Part shown: positions 17,588 through 26,422 of the stretch, piece by piece | Layout of the letters: each line of letters opens with the position of its first letter | Numbering within the stretch: position 1 is the first letter of the stretch | DNA from: Bacteroidota bacterium | GTDB lineage: Bacteria > Bacteroidota > Ignavibacteria > Ignavibacteriales > Melioribacteraceae | Assembly: GCA_021824635.1 (NCBI GenBank) | Contig: JAKAKD010000007.1 | Location: 1-64,000, forward strand | DNA: 64,000 bases | Direction of reading: 5' to 3' | The notes under the pieces: model-generated | Seen by the model: the letters and a program-made list of their open reading frames with translations, nothing else | Told to the model about the DNA's origin: nothing | The model's database searches: none | Translations under genes and position numbers: made by a program

Positions 17588-19651
17588 CTAATCAAGAAAT
17601 TCCCACGCAACACCGAAACGTATACTGCGCTCTTGCTTTGGATAATAGGGAACGATAAAATATTTAGCATCAAGAAGATTTTCCCAGACAAAATAAATAG
17701 TCGCGGATTTTTGGATTCTTCCTGCAAGAAAGAAATCCAATTGAAACGATGGAGAGACTGATGGAGAAGTATTTACTTGAGTTGCTGTGATCGGGTTGAA
17801 ATCGAAATATGAAGTGATATTTTTTTCATAATCGGTGTGTATAAAATCACGTGTGCCTATTGAATAATAATTCAATCCGGTTTTTAATTCAAGATTGCTT
17901 TTGAAAAGCGTATCAACATAATAAATTCCGCCCGAAGAGGTAAAACCGGGAAGTTTATATTCTTTTCTATTCTCTGATGGGAAATAAATATTTGTGTTCG
18001 TGCTTAAAAGAATTTTCCAAACCCTAAAATCTAATTTTAGATTCAATCCATTTAAAAGAAGATTTTTAATTGCAAAAAAAGATGTCTGCTCATACGAAGA
18101 ATCCGCTATAAACGTAGTAGAAAGAAGTGCGTTGCCGGTTGATTGATTAAAGTATCCGATGGAAACGTTTGCGAACCTATTTCTAAATAACAGGGTAAAT
18201 TCAAGTGAAGATTTTTTTTGCGTGTCTAATGTTAAAAATGGTCTGACAAATCTTTCTTCCCATGCGTTATACGGTTTCTGGTAAGAAGAAAATCCGGCAT
18301 AAAGATTAAATGATTTCCCTAGCGAAATGTCTGCGTCCGCTCCAATTCCAATGTAACTCTTATCAGAGTAATTCAAATATTTGCCAAAGACAGAAGGAGT
18401 AAATGAATCGCCGAACATATCGAAAGATGCAAGCAAAGATTCCGAGAAAGAAGATTTACGTGTTTCCTTCGCGAGAAAAGGTGTGTTGAATACCGACCGC
18501 TCGAGATTTGTTGCCGAAATTAATTTCCCAAATTTGAAATCGAGATCTTGCCGTAAATTCAAACCGATTGTTCTCTGAAAATTATTATCAAAAATTTGTT
18601 TCAATATGTTTTGACTGATTTCCAAATATTCGTTTTGGCGAAACTCAATCAGATTCGATTGATAATAAAGGGCGAGATCGGTGTATGATGAATCAATAAA
18701 GTTGGCGAGCATTCTTAATCTGAAATCATTAACAGTTACTTTTTGATACCGGTCTGTATAATTTACCGGGGCTTGAAGGTTATTATATACCACGTCGTAG
18801 AATTGTGCCGCAGGAAATGAAATCAAAATTGAATCTGAATCTACACCGCCGTTCAACTGGACTTTCGATTTAAGATATCTATAACTCGCAATCAAATTAA
18901 CGGATTTAGAAAAAAGATAACTAAGACGGGTAGTTCCACTCCAATTACTGTAATCTGTGTTTGCGTAGTTAGGATTTGTGTTTTGGTTTGTAATTTCTAT
19001 GTACGTATTCAATTTATGGAGAGGATAAATGTTGAATATTCCGTCCATCAGTCCTTCTCCATTTGCCGCCTGATAATATTTCAAACGTGAAAAAGATTTA
19101 CGCGAATCTGATTCTCGTGAAATAAAATTTATGGAAACCGGATTGTTGCTGTTTCCATATAAGAAACCGCGCGCTAACGGAATTACTTCAATAAAATCAA
19201 TGCTTTCCGACTGAAACAGATTCAAGTCGAGTGAATTTGTCAAACGGTTATTTATCGAAATGCCGTCTGACATAAACGAAATATTTCCGAATCCATTACC
19301 GTAGATAAGAGTTTCGCTTGGCTGTCCAACGGAACCAAGATCTCGCACAAATCCAAAAGGAACAATTGTAAAGAAATCTGCCGCGGTTCTATAATCGGTT
19401 GTTCTCAATTTTTCATTTGAAAGAACAAAATTATCTAAATGATTATCTAACAGAGATTGATTTTTTATCGGCAGAAGAATTTCCTTTTTTCTTTTTTGAA
19501 CCGTTGTATCTTTTAAGGATGACTGTTTGGTTTTTAGTGTGTCGCTAAAAAAGTTTTTTGAAAGAGAAGAATTAGGAAAATATTTCCCGGCAAAAACATT
19601 TGCGGAAATAAATAGGTAAATAAAAAAAAGAAATAAAAATATTTTTTTCAC
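17588..19651 (-). CDS. TonB-dependent-receptor-like outer-membrane beta-barrel protein
   Basis: A 687-aa exported protein with signal peptide MKKIFLFLFFIYLFISANVFA. Residues about 85-190 look like a plug domain ('ISFMSDGISINNRLTNSLDL ... FIEVIPLARGFLYGNSNNPV'). The rest alternates in the manner of beta strands and ends in RSIRFGVAWEFLD, a typical outer-membrane C-terminus. There is no clear TonB box, and no SusD-like lipoprotein gene is adjacent, so the substrate is unknown. It sits about 70 bp upstream of the secreted amylase on the same strand and could be co-transcribed with it. Some uptake role for the amylase products is possible but unproven. Confidence 0.8.
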   Translation of the reverse strand: MKKIFLFLFFIYLFISANVFAGKYFPNSSLSKNFFSDTLKTKQSSLKDTTVQKRKKEILLPIKNQSLLDNHLDNFVLSNEKLRTTDYRTAADFFTIVPFGFVRDLGSVGQPSETLIYGNGFGNISFMSDGISINNRLTNSLDLNLFQSESIDFIEVIPLARGFLYGNSNNPVSINFISRESDSRKSFSRLKYYQAANGEGLMDGIFNIYPLHKLNTYIEITNQNTNPNYANTDYSNWSGTTRLSYLFSKSVNLIASYRYLKSKVQLNGGVDSDSILISFPAAQFYDVVYNNLQAPVNYTDRYQKVTVNDFRLRMLANFIDSSYTDLALYYQSNLIEFRQNEYLEISQNILKQIFDNNFQRTIGLNLRQDLDFKFGKLISATNLERSVFNTPFLAKETRKSSFSESLLASFDMFGDSFTPSVFGKYLNYSDKSYIGIGADADISLGKSFNLYAGFSSYQKPYNAWEERFVRPFLTLDTQKKSSLEFTLLFRNRFANVSIGYFNQSTGNALLSTTFIADSSYEQTSFFAIKNLLLNGLNLKLDFRVWKILLSTNTNIYFPSENRKEYKLPGFTSSGGIYYVDTLFKSNLELKTGLNYYSIGTRDFIHTDYEKNITSYFDFNPITATQVNTSPSVSPSFQLDFFLAGRIQKSATIYFVWENLLDAKYFIVPYYPKQERSIRFGVAWEFLD

Positions 19652-19859
19652 AAGCGAATCAAAAATTTGTTTACAAGATAATTCGATTTACTTTCTCAAC
19701 AAAAGAGAAATGAGCGTGATTTTAACTGCTAATCTATTGCCTGATAACGACATTGTAAGCTAAGTCAAAATGTTGATAAAAGACAAAAAATGTTTGTTTT
19801 CAATTAAAAAAATACTAAATTTCATGCGAATTTCATCCACAAATAAAAGAGGCTGTAAT

Positions 19860-20144
19860 ATGTCTATGACAAAAAGCGAACTTTTAACTTACATGGCGAA
19901 AAAATCCGGTTTAAGCAAAAAAGCAACCGGAGAATTTATTCAGGAATTAGTAATTCTTGCTTACAAAGAAGCAAAAAAAGCTTTTGTTATTCCTGGTCTT
20001 GGAAAATTAGTTCTTGTTGATAGAAAAGCAAGATTAGGCAGAAATCCAAAAACCGGCGAAACAATTCAGATCCCAGCTAAAAAAGTTGTTAAGTTCAGAA
20101 TTGCAAAACAAGCTAAAGATGCTATCCTGATCTACAAAAAATAA
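19860..20144 (+). CDS. HU-family DNA-binding protein
   Basis: A 94-aa nucleoid protein from ATG 19860; the frame is open for 30 codons upstream, but that part does not match the family. MTKSELLTYMAKKSGLSKKA is the helical dimerisation part, and GRNPKTGETIQIPAKKVVKF is the beta-arm signature with the DNA-intercalating proline region. The length fits HU (about 90 aa). It binds and bends DNA non-specifically. It is a single-gene unit with its own terminator. Confidence 0.95.
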   Translation: MSMTKSELLTYMAKKSGLSKKATGEFIQELVILAYKEAKKAFVIPGLGKLVLVDRKARLGRNPKTGETIQIPAKKVVKFRIAKQAKDAILIYKK

Positions 20145-20155
20145 TTATTCAATTT

Positions 20156-20183
20156 AGAAAGTCCCGATCAGTCGGGACTTTCT
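20156..20183 (+). terminator. Hairpin terminator downstream of the HU gene
   Basis: AGAAAGTCCCGA (20156-20167) pairs perfectly with TCGGGACTTTCT (20172-20183) around a TCAG loop. It lies between convergent genes and may serve both strands. Confidence 0.85.
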
Positions 20184-20192
20184 GCTTCTCGA

Positions 20193-20684
20193 TTATTTTC
20201 CTGCTCTTAACTTCTTCATCTTATCAATCAGTTGTTGATAAAGGTCTTCGTTTATGTTTTTCACAATTGTCAAAAGCAACTCATTAAATTTTCCCGCGCT
20301 TGGGTAAAAACCGATTGTTACATTTTGTATGTTATCGTGAATGTAAACCGGTCTTGTCGGATATCCGTTGAAAATTCCCCCGTTTATTTTGTCGACATTC
20401 TCCATTTTAATTTCAACAGTTTTTGAAGAGAAAAAGAAATCAGAGCAAATTAACTTTTCATTGTCCGCGGTGATGGTAAACGGAAATTGCTTATATGTTT
20501 TGAGGTAATATTTATTAAGCCAAATGACGATTGCCGTATTAATTGCTACAAAGAAAATGAAATACCAATGTGCCAGCATTCCAATAATTGATGCGCCGAG
20601 ATAGATTAGAAGAAGAATGCTTAGCGGAATATTTCCGTAGCGGTAAAAAATCTTTGCGGCTAGAGAATATTTGTAAATGGTCAT
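20193..20684 (-). CDS. Small membrane protein, function unknown
   Basis: A 163-aa protein taken from ATG 20684 rather than the TTG at 20708. Two transmembrane helices are visible near the N-terminus (IPLSILLLIYLGASIIGML and WYFIFFVAINTAIVIWL). They are followed by a soluble beta-rich domain with 'FTITADNEKLICSDFF' and a basic helix at the end, which resembles bacterial PH-like (YcxB-type) domains. I do not recognise a specific family. It converges with HU and lies about 80 bp after the photolyase gene. Confidence 0.7.
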   Translation of the reverse strand: MTIYKYSLAAKIFYRYGNIPLSILLLIYLGASIIGMLAHWYFIFFVAINTAIVIWLNKYYLKTYKQFPFTITADNEKLICSDFFFSSKTVEIKMENVDKINGGIFNGYPTRPVYIHDNIQNVTIGFYPSAGKFNELLLTIVKNINEDLYQQLIDKMKKLRAGK

Positions 20685-20761
20685 AAGTTTATAAAGTTGT
20701 TGCTGCAAATTACAAAAAGTGATTTCTGGAATCCGAAATGATTATGTGAAGATCATATAAT

Positions 20762-22105
20762 TCAGCTCTTCGGATTATTCTTCACATATTCTTTCACATC
20801 AAATTTTTTTGCACAGCCGTTATAATTTATATAACGGATTTTGCCATAAACGGCACGTTCGAACCAAGCGCGGTCGTGTACACCGCCTATTGACCACGCA
20901 ATTCCCGCGTAACCATTAGGATCTCTGCCGTCAATTTCATATTTGTCATTCAAGTAAATTGCAATCTTCAATGCTTCTTCCGGCGATCCGCTCCATTCTA
21001 ATATTTTTTTTGCCCAATATATTCTCATATATCCGTGCATCTTTCCTTTTAATGTCATTTCTAATTGCGCGGCATTCCAAAGTTCGTCGTGAGTTTTTGC
21101 TTGCTCAAATTCTTCAATTGAATAAAGATGGTCCCGTCTATCATTGCGGTGAGTATTCAAAGAGCTTTTGGACCAATCAGGAAATCCTTCGAACGAATCG
21201 TAATTATTATTGAAGTAACAAAAATTATCGGAGAGTTCACGCCGCACAATTAGTTCTTCTAAAAATGATTTATGAGATTCGAAATTTTCGACCATCGGCA
21301 GAATCGTTAAAGCAATCCGCTGTGCTGAAATATGTCCAAAGTGAAGGTATGGTGAAAGATTAGAAACAGCATTCGCGTTTGGATCGTTACGCTTGTCATT
21401 ATAATTCACCAGTTTATTCTTAATAAAAATCTCCAAACTATTTTGAGCTGAATTCTCGCCTGGAGCGATCCAATCAACTTCATGCACATCAAAATTTATT
21501 TGAAGTGAGTTTCTAATTTTTAGCCAGTCAAATTTTTCATTAGCTGAATTATGAGTTTTCATTTTCTTTAAGGAAGGAAACTCGTCCATAAATTCCGGCA
21601 ATAATTTATGAATCTTCTGCCGTATGGTGTAAGCCGCGAACTCCAGCTTGTCCGATGCAGCTAAACATGGAACAATATTGTGAGCATCAACTTCATGGAA
21701 CTGAATCTCAATTTTAGCGGCGACAGATTTTTTCCATTGGCGGACAATTTTTAGCGGATTGAAATCTGTAACCAGCGCCGAAGCATCGGATTCGTAAACA
21801 AATTTTGGAATTTCAATCTCCGGATTTCCGCTTAAAAGAAAGAATGAAATATTGAACCGCTTCAGTTCATCTTCAACTTCTTCAAGTCCTTTCAACATAA
21901 AACCATATTGGCGAATTGTTGCTTCTAGAAAATTAGGGACTAAGTTAAAAGCCACGTGGAGAGGAACTTTCTTTTCAAGTGCAATTTGTTGAGCATACAA
22001 CAATGCCCAGTTATCATGCACTCGCTGATCACGCTGCATCCAATAAGTTACCGGACCGTTTTCACTAATTCCTTCTTTTAGGGTTCTAATTCTTTTGGGG
22101 TGAAT
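20762..22105 (-). CDS. Class II CPD photolyase, probably with a non-ATG start
   Basis: FAD-dependent enzyme that repairs UV-induced cyclobutane dimers. The region from MQRDQRVHDNWALLYAQ (ATG at 22039) onward gives 425 aa and contains IRQYGFMLKGLEE, LVTDFNPLKI, EVDAHNIVP and the FAD-domain segments SNLSPYLHFGHISAQR, RRELSDNFCY, MRIYWAKKILEW and GRDPNGYAGIAWSIGG. The frame stays open upstream and encodes IHPKRIRTLKEG ... GPVTYW, which matches the conserved N-terminus of the family (usually M-N-P-x-R-I-R). No ATG, GTG or TTG precedes it in frame. I therefore place the start at the ATT codon 22103-22105, with CTG at 22124-22126 as the alternative. Confidence 0.88.
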   Translation of the reverse strand: MHPKRIRTLKEGISENGPVTYWMQRDQRVHDNWALLYAQQIALEKKVPLHVAFNLVPNFLEATIRQYGFMLKGLEEVEDELKRFNISFFLLSGNPEIEIPKFVYESDASALVTDFNPLKIVRQWKKSVAAKIEIQFHEVDAHNIVPCLAASDKLEFAAYTIRQKIHKLLPEFMDEFPSLKKMKTHNSANEKFDWLKIRNSLQINFDVHEVDWIAPGENSAQNSLEIFIKNKLVNYNDKRNDPNANAVSNLSPYLHFGHISAQRIALTILPMVENFESHKSFLEELIVRRELSDNFCYFNNNYDSFEGFPDWSKSSLNTHRNDRRDHLYSIEEFEQAKTHDELWNAAQLEMTLKGKMHGYMRIYWAKKILEWSGSPEEALKIAIYLNDKYEIDGRDPNGYAGIAWSIGGVHDRAWFERAVYGKIRYINYNGCAKKFDVKEYVKNNPKS

Positions 22106-22127
22106 ATTGTTTTCTTTGTGTAACAGA

Positions 22128-22589
22128 TTAATTACCCATTCTAACTATTTCGTCAAACTCATCTTTAGTTACCGGCATTACAGATAAACGATTGCCGCGC
22201 TGAACGAGATTCATCTTCTGTAATTTTTTATCTGCTTTAATTTCTGTGATTGATACAGGTCTGGAAAATTTCTTAACGAATTTTACATCAAACATAAACC
22301 AAGCCGGATTTTCTTTTTTGCTTTTGGGGTCATAATGAACATTGGAAGGATCGAACGCGGTGAAATCTGGATAACCTTCTTTCGAAATCTCACAAATCCC
22401 AACGGCAGCCGGCGGCTCGGCATTGCTGTGATAAAAAATTACTTTGTCGCCAATCTTCATTTCGTCGCGAATGTAATTCCGGGCTTGATAATTTCTAACC
22501 CCGTCCCAATGAGTAGTTTTGTTTTTCGCCTTTGCGAGATCGTCAATTGAAAAAACTCCCGGCTCGGATTTTATAAGCCAGTATTTCAT
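22128..22589 (-). CDS. EVE-domain protein
   Basis: A 153-aa single-domain protein. MKYWLIKSEPGVFSIDDL, HWDGVRNYQARNYIRDEMK, VIFYHSNAEPPAAVG and QRGNRLSVMPV are diagnostic of the EVE/Thy28 family, a PUA-like fold thought to recognise modified bases in DNA or RNA. The start overlaps the stop of the upstream DinB gene by 4 bp (ATGA), so the two are translationally coupled. The photolyase frame follows 22 bp downstream. Confidence 0.93.
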   Translation of the reverse strand: MKYWLIKSEPGVFSIDDLAKAKNKTTHWDGVRNYQARNYIRDEMKIGDKVIFYHSNAEPPAAVGICEISKEGYPDFTAFDPSNVHYDPKSKKENPAWFMFDVKFVKKFSRPVSITEIKADKKLQKMNLVQRGNRLSVMPVTKDEFDEIVRMGN

Positions 22590-23041
22590 AATGATTCTCT
22601 TTGAATAAGTCTTCTGTGATAATTTATTTGTCCAAGGTGATAGCTAAGATGAGCGAGCAGATGAAGAAGCATATAATTTGTCGAAAATATTTCGTCTTGC
22701 TTTTTGATCGGAAATGGTTTTTCAAAATCTTCTGTCTTAAGATTTAATAAAGAATTTTTAACAACAGACTTCGTCCTTTCAAGTGAAATTAACAATTCGT
22801 CCCGCGGAACCATTACGGAGCTGAACTCCGAATCCCTTTCTCTTTTGTAACCCGTATTGCCTAATGCAAAACCAATGAAGTGGTTCAGATTACCGGCGAG
22901 ATGCAATGCTAAATTTCCTGCCGGATTTGAAATTGAACCCTGCTTGATCCACAGATCGCTCTCATTTTTATATAACTTGATTTCTTCAATCAGTTTGTTC
23001 AAATCTCTTTCAAACAATTCAACTAAAGTATCTTTAAGCAT
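22586..23041 (-). CDS. DinB-like four-helix protein
   Basis: A 151-aa helical protein. Conserved histidines lie in GNLALHLAGNLNHFIG and LLHLLAHLSYHLGQINYHRR, the pattern of DinB/YfiT-type metal-binding bundles. Some members act as thiol transferases in low-molecular-weight thiol chemistry; the substrate here is unknown. Coupled to the EVE gene by an ATGA overlap. Confidence 0.85.
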   Translation of the reverse strand: MLKDTLVELFERDLNKLIEEIKLYKNESDLWIKQGSISNPAGNLALHLAGNLNHFIGFALGNTGYKRERDSEFSSVMVPRDELLISLERTKSVVKNSLLNLKTEDFEKPFPIKKQDEIFSTNYMLLHLLAHLSYHLGQINYHRRLIQRESL

Positions 23042-23083
23042 ATTAATGCCTTTGTGAAATTATTTTATAAAGCAGAATTAAAA

Positions 23084-23512
23084 TTATTTTTCAATTATTT
23101 CTTTCATGAGATTCAGAACCATCGACCAATTTGCTTCGGAATGTTTTTTGGTTTCTGGGTTAGGAACATTATCCTGAGTCAGTGAAAGAATTGTATTACC
23201 ATCTTGGCTTTTAAGATCAAATGTGAGTATCTGATAATTTTCCGGTACATCTTCCAATTTGGAAAACGAGCTCCAATAATCATATTTAAGCTTTTGTCCG
23301 GGAATAAATTCGAGTATTGTTCCTTTATCTTTATATTCCATACCTTCCCACTTACCTTGAAAGATAATTGGGCTGCCGACTTTCCAATCAGTAACGGTTT
23401 CTGTTCCGAACAGATATTGTTTTATTATTTCGGGATTTGTAAGTGCATCCCACACTTTAGATGAAGGAGCGTTTATTTCTTTTTTTATTACAATAGAAAA
23501 CTCTGTTGTCAC
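23084..23512 (-). CDS. SRPBCC/AHSA1-like START-fold protein
   Basis: A 142-aa protein. I place the start at GTG 23512 because AAAGGA lies about 5 nt upstream and the family's first strand (FSIVIKKEINAPSSKVWDAL) follows; a TTG at 23575 would add 21 residues that do not match. TNPEIIKQYLFG, FQGKWEGMEYKDKGTILEF and WSMVLNLMKEIIEK match AHSA1-type domains, which bind hydrophobic ligands. It is the first gene of a four-gene minus-strand group with DinB, EVE and photolyase. Confidence 0.85.
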   Translation of the reverse strand: MTTEFSIVIKKEINAPSSKVWDALTNPEIIKQYLFGTETVTDWKVGSPIIFQGKWEGMEYKDKGTILEFIPGQKLKYDYWSSFSKLEDVPENYQILTFDLKSQDGNTILSLTQDNVPNPETKKHSEANWSMVLNLMKEIIEK

Positions 23513-23754
23513 AGGAATCCTTTCTTTAATGAGCGATTTCTTAAATAACAGTAAATCCTCTAAAATAGTTTTCAAACACCGGGTGCAAACGGAAAATTCA
23601 AATTCTCGTAATATTCAAGAGTTTAATCCGGTTTCATTCTATAATTCTGGCGAAAGATAGAATCATGTTAGTTAATCTTCAATATACTAACGTTAGAAAT
23701 TGATTTGAAGATTCATGGGAAGTGATTTCAGTGCATGTTAACTAATAGTGTATA

Positions 23755-23913
23755 TTAATGTTTACATCCAGCATCGAATTTGGATAGCTCGCATCCCGTG
23801 CATCCGCCGCATCCGTTTTTAGTTTTTTTCGTTCGTAAATTCTTTATGAAAGAAAAAACCGTGAGACCTGAAGTTAAACCGATAATTGCAAAAACCGCTA
23901 AATCTTGATTCAT
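23755..23913 (-). CDS. FeoB-associated Cys-rich membrane peptide (52 aa)
   Basis: ATG at 23913, stop at 23755-23757. One transmembrane helix (VFAIIGLTSGLTVFSFI) is followed by a basic turn and the cysteine cluster NGCGGCTGCELSKFDAGCK. Short Cys-rich proteins with one TM helix directly after feoB are a known companion type, possibly metal chaperones or Feo complex subunits. The gene starts 9 bp after the feoB stop on the same strand. Confidence 0.85.
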   Translation of the reverse strand: MNQDLAVFAIIGLTSGLTVFSFIKNLRTKKTKNGCGGCTGCELSKFDAGCKH

Positions 23914-23922
23914 AATTTTATC

Positions 23923-26412
23923 CTAAAAAATATTTCCAATATGATAAACACTAAAAGCAATAAACCACGCTAGTGCAGTTGTATATACCATTGTAAATGA
24001 TGCCCATTTCCAGTTTGCCTCTTTTTTAATTGCCGCTATTACTGCAACGCACGGAAAATAAATAAGTATGAACAACATCAATGAATATGCAACCAGCGGT
24101 GAAAAAACTTTCTCTCCTATCTTTGGTCCGCTTGTAAATACCTGTTCCTGCAATCTGTTTTTAAGATTAACAGAATTATCACCGGATGCAATTTCGGATT
24201 GATAAAGTACACTCATCGAACCAATTACAATCTCCTTTGCTGCTAAACCGGTAATTATGCTTACGCCAATTTTCCAATCCCAGCCGAGCGGCTGAATTAC
24301 TGGAACAATTAAGTGTCCGAGCCTGCCGATATAAGAATTTTCCAGCCGTTCGGATTCTTTATTGATTTCAATCAGAGCAATCTCCTTTTCTTTTTCTTTG
24401 TTTGTTAGAGAAGAATTGGAAGAAATTTGATTGCTCATTGTGTTATAATCTTTTGAGTATCTTATGTCGCGGGGAAAATATCCGAGCGCCCAAATAATTA
24501 TTGACGCTGATAAAATTACAGTTCCCATTTTTGTAAGGTATTGAACACTTTTATTCCACATATGAACAGTTGTGTTTCTTAATGTCGGAATCCGGTACGG
24601 CGGAAGTTCCATTACAAAAGGAACATCTTCCTTTGCAAAAAATATTCTTTTAAAAACCAGTGCCACTAAAATTGCGAGTGCTATCCCGATTACGTAAATG
24701 GATAAAAGAACAAGTCCTTGATTCTTAGGAAAGAACGCAGAGATTAGTAAAACATAAACCGGCAAACGAGCGCTGCATGACATGAACGGCAGAATCAGCA
24801 TTGTCAAAATTCTGTCTTTTCTATTTTCGAGTGTGCGTGTTGCCATCACTGCGGGAACATTACAGCCGAAACCCATTATTAATGGAATGAATGATTTTCC
24901 ATGCAAGCCCATTTTATGCATCAGTTTATCCATTATAAATGCTGCCCTGGCCATATAGCCGGTATCTTCCATAAGAGAGATACAGAAAAAGAGAATTAAG
25001 ATATTTGGAAGAAAAACTATCACACCGCCAACACCGCCGATGATTCCGTCAACAATTAAATCATGCAAAGAACCTGAGGGAATTACATTGCCAAATAAAT
25101 CGCCTAACGCGCTAATACCTGAATCAATCCAATTCATCGGGTAACTTCCAAGTGAAAATGTTAATTGGAACATTACCCATAAAAAGAAAATGAAAAAGGG
25201 GAAACCCAAGTATTTATGCGTTAACATGAAATCGATAGAATGACTGGTCTGCCGCTTATTAATCTTTTCCTGTTTGAATGTGTCTTTGAGAACTCCGTTA
25301 ATAAATCCATATTTAGCATCAGCAATTATTGTATCGGATTTTTCTTTGTATTCACGTTCTAATTCCGCGATTTCCTTTTGAGCGAGCGAAAGAAGATTTG
25401 CTGTACCCGGTATTTGTGAGATTTGATCTCTAAACGTTTTATCGTTCTCTATTAACTTGATTGCCGTATATCGGGGGAAATAAAGATTACCAACATCTTC
25501 GTTCTTATTAATTTCTGATTTTAATACATTTATTGCTTCTTCAATGTTTGTTCCGTAATTGATGTGAACCTGCCTGGCAACCGGATCGGTATTTTCATAA
25601 ACATCAATTATTTTTGAAAATAAGTCCTTAACACCTTTTCCTTTTGATGCCACAGTTGTAACTATCGGTATTCCGATCATTTTCGCGAGAGTCTCGTGGT
25701 CAAATTTATCTCCTTTGTTCTCAAGTTCATCGTACATATTTAATGCTATAACAACTTTAATGTTCATATCCATCAACTGAGAAGTCAGGAAAAGATTCCG
25801 TTCTAGATTTGAAGAATCTATAATATTGACCACAACATCGGGCGCATTTTCTGTAATATGGCGGCGCACAAAAAGTTCTTCCGGCGAATATTCCGAAATT
25901 GAATATGTACCGGGCAGATCGGTTACATTTATCAAGTAGCCGTTTTGATTTACATAAGCTTCTTTTGTGTCAACCGTTACACCGCCGTAATTTCCAACTC
26001 TTTCATGCTTACCAGTTGCGAAATTGAACAAAGTTGTTTTGCCGGAATTCGGATTTCCTACAAGCGCAACATTTATCGTCTTACTTTGTTCACCAATCGT
26101 ATTTTCAATTATTTCCCCATCAAACATTCCTTTGTAAGACGAACGGGAAAGCTGATCATATTCTTCTACCGGCACGACTTCAATTAAACGGGCTTCACTT
26201 CTGCGGAGAGATACACGAAAGTCCATTACTTCATATTCAATCGGGTCCTGCAAAGGAGCATTTTTAATAACCTTCACAGATTTACCTTTTACAAATCCCA
26301 TTTCCGTTATTCGTTTTCGAAATGCACCGTGACCGTGTATCTTAATAATTATTCCCGTCTCGTCATTTTGAAGATCAGATAGATGAATTGCCGTTAATGT
26401 TTGAGTTATCAT
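23923..26412 (-). CDS. feoB: FeoA-FeoB fusion, ferrous iron transporter
   Basis: An 829-aa inner-membrane Fe2+ importer. Residues 1-80 are a FeoA-like SH3 domain (MGFVKGKSVKVIKNAPLQDP, SLRRSEARLIEV). The G domain follows: P-loop GNPNSGKT at 119-126, VTDLPGTYS for switch II and ALNMYDE for the specificity motif region. The C-terminal membrane part carries Gate motifs (FMSCSARLPVYVLL; LPNILILFF ... GFGCNVPAVMATR) with conserved cysteines. In many bacteria FeoA is separate; here it is fused to the N-terminus. It is followed by a Cys-rich small partner and preceded by a porin gene, forming an iron-uptake unit. Confidence 0.96.
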   Translation of the reverse strand: MITQTLTAIHLSDLQNDETGIIIKIHGHGAFRKRITEMGFVKGKSVKVIKNAPLQDPIEYEVMDFRVSLRRSEARLIEVVPVEEYDQLSRSSYKGMFDGEIIENTIGEQSKTINVALVGNPNSGKTTLFNFATGKHERVGNYGGVTVDTKEAYVNQNGYLINVTDLPGTYSISEYSPEELFVRRHITENAPDVVVNIIDSSNLERNLFLTSQLMDMNIKVVIALNMYDELENKGDKFDHETLAKMIGIPIVTTVASKGKGVKDLFSKIIDVYENTDPVARQVHINYGTNIEEAINVLKSEINKNEDVGNLYFPRYTAIKLIENDKTFRDQISQIPGTANLLSLAQKEIAELEREYKEKSDTIIADAKYGFINGVLKDTFKQEKINKRQTSHSIDFMLTHKYLGFPFFIFFLWVMFQLTFSLGSYPMNWIDSGISALGDLFGNVIPSGSLHDLIVDGIIGGVGGVIVFLPNILILFFCISLMEDTGYMARAAFIMDKLMHKMGLHGKSFIPLIMGFGCNVPAVMATRTLENRKDRILTMLILPFMSCSARLPVYVLLISAFFPKNQGLVLLSIYVIGIALAILVALVFKRIFFAKEDVPFVMELPPYRIPTLRNTTVHMWNKSVQYLTKMGTVILSASIIIWALGYFPRDIRYSKDYNTMSNQISSNSSLTNKEKEKEIALIEINKESERLENSYIGRLGHLIVPVIQPLGWDWKIGVSIITGLAAKEIVIGSMSVLYQSEIASGDNSVNLKNRLQEQVFTSGPKIGEKVFSPLVAYSLMLFILIYFPCVAVIAAIKKEANWKWASFTMVYTTALAWFIAFSVYHIGNIF

Positions 26413-26422
26413 AATACTCTTC

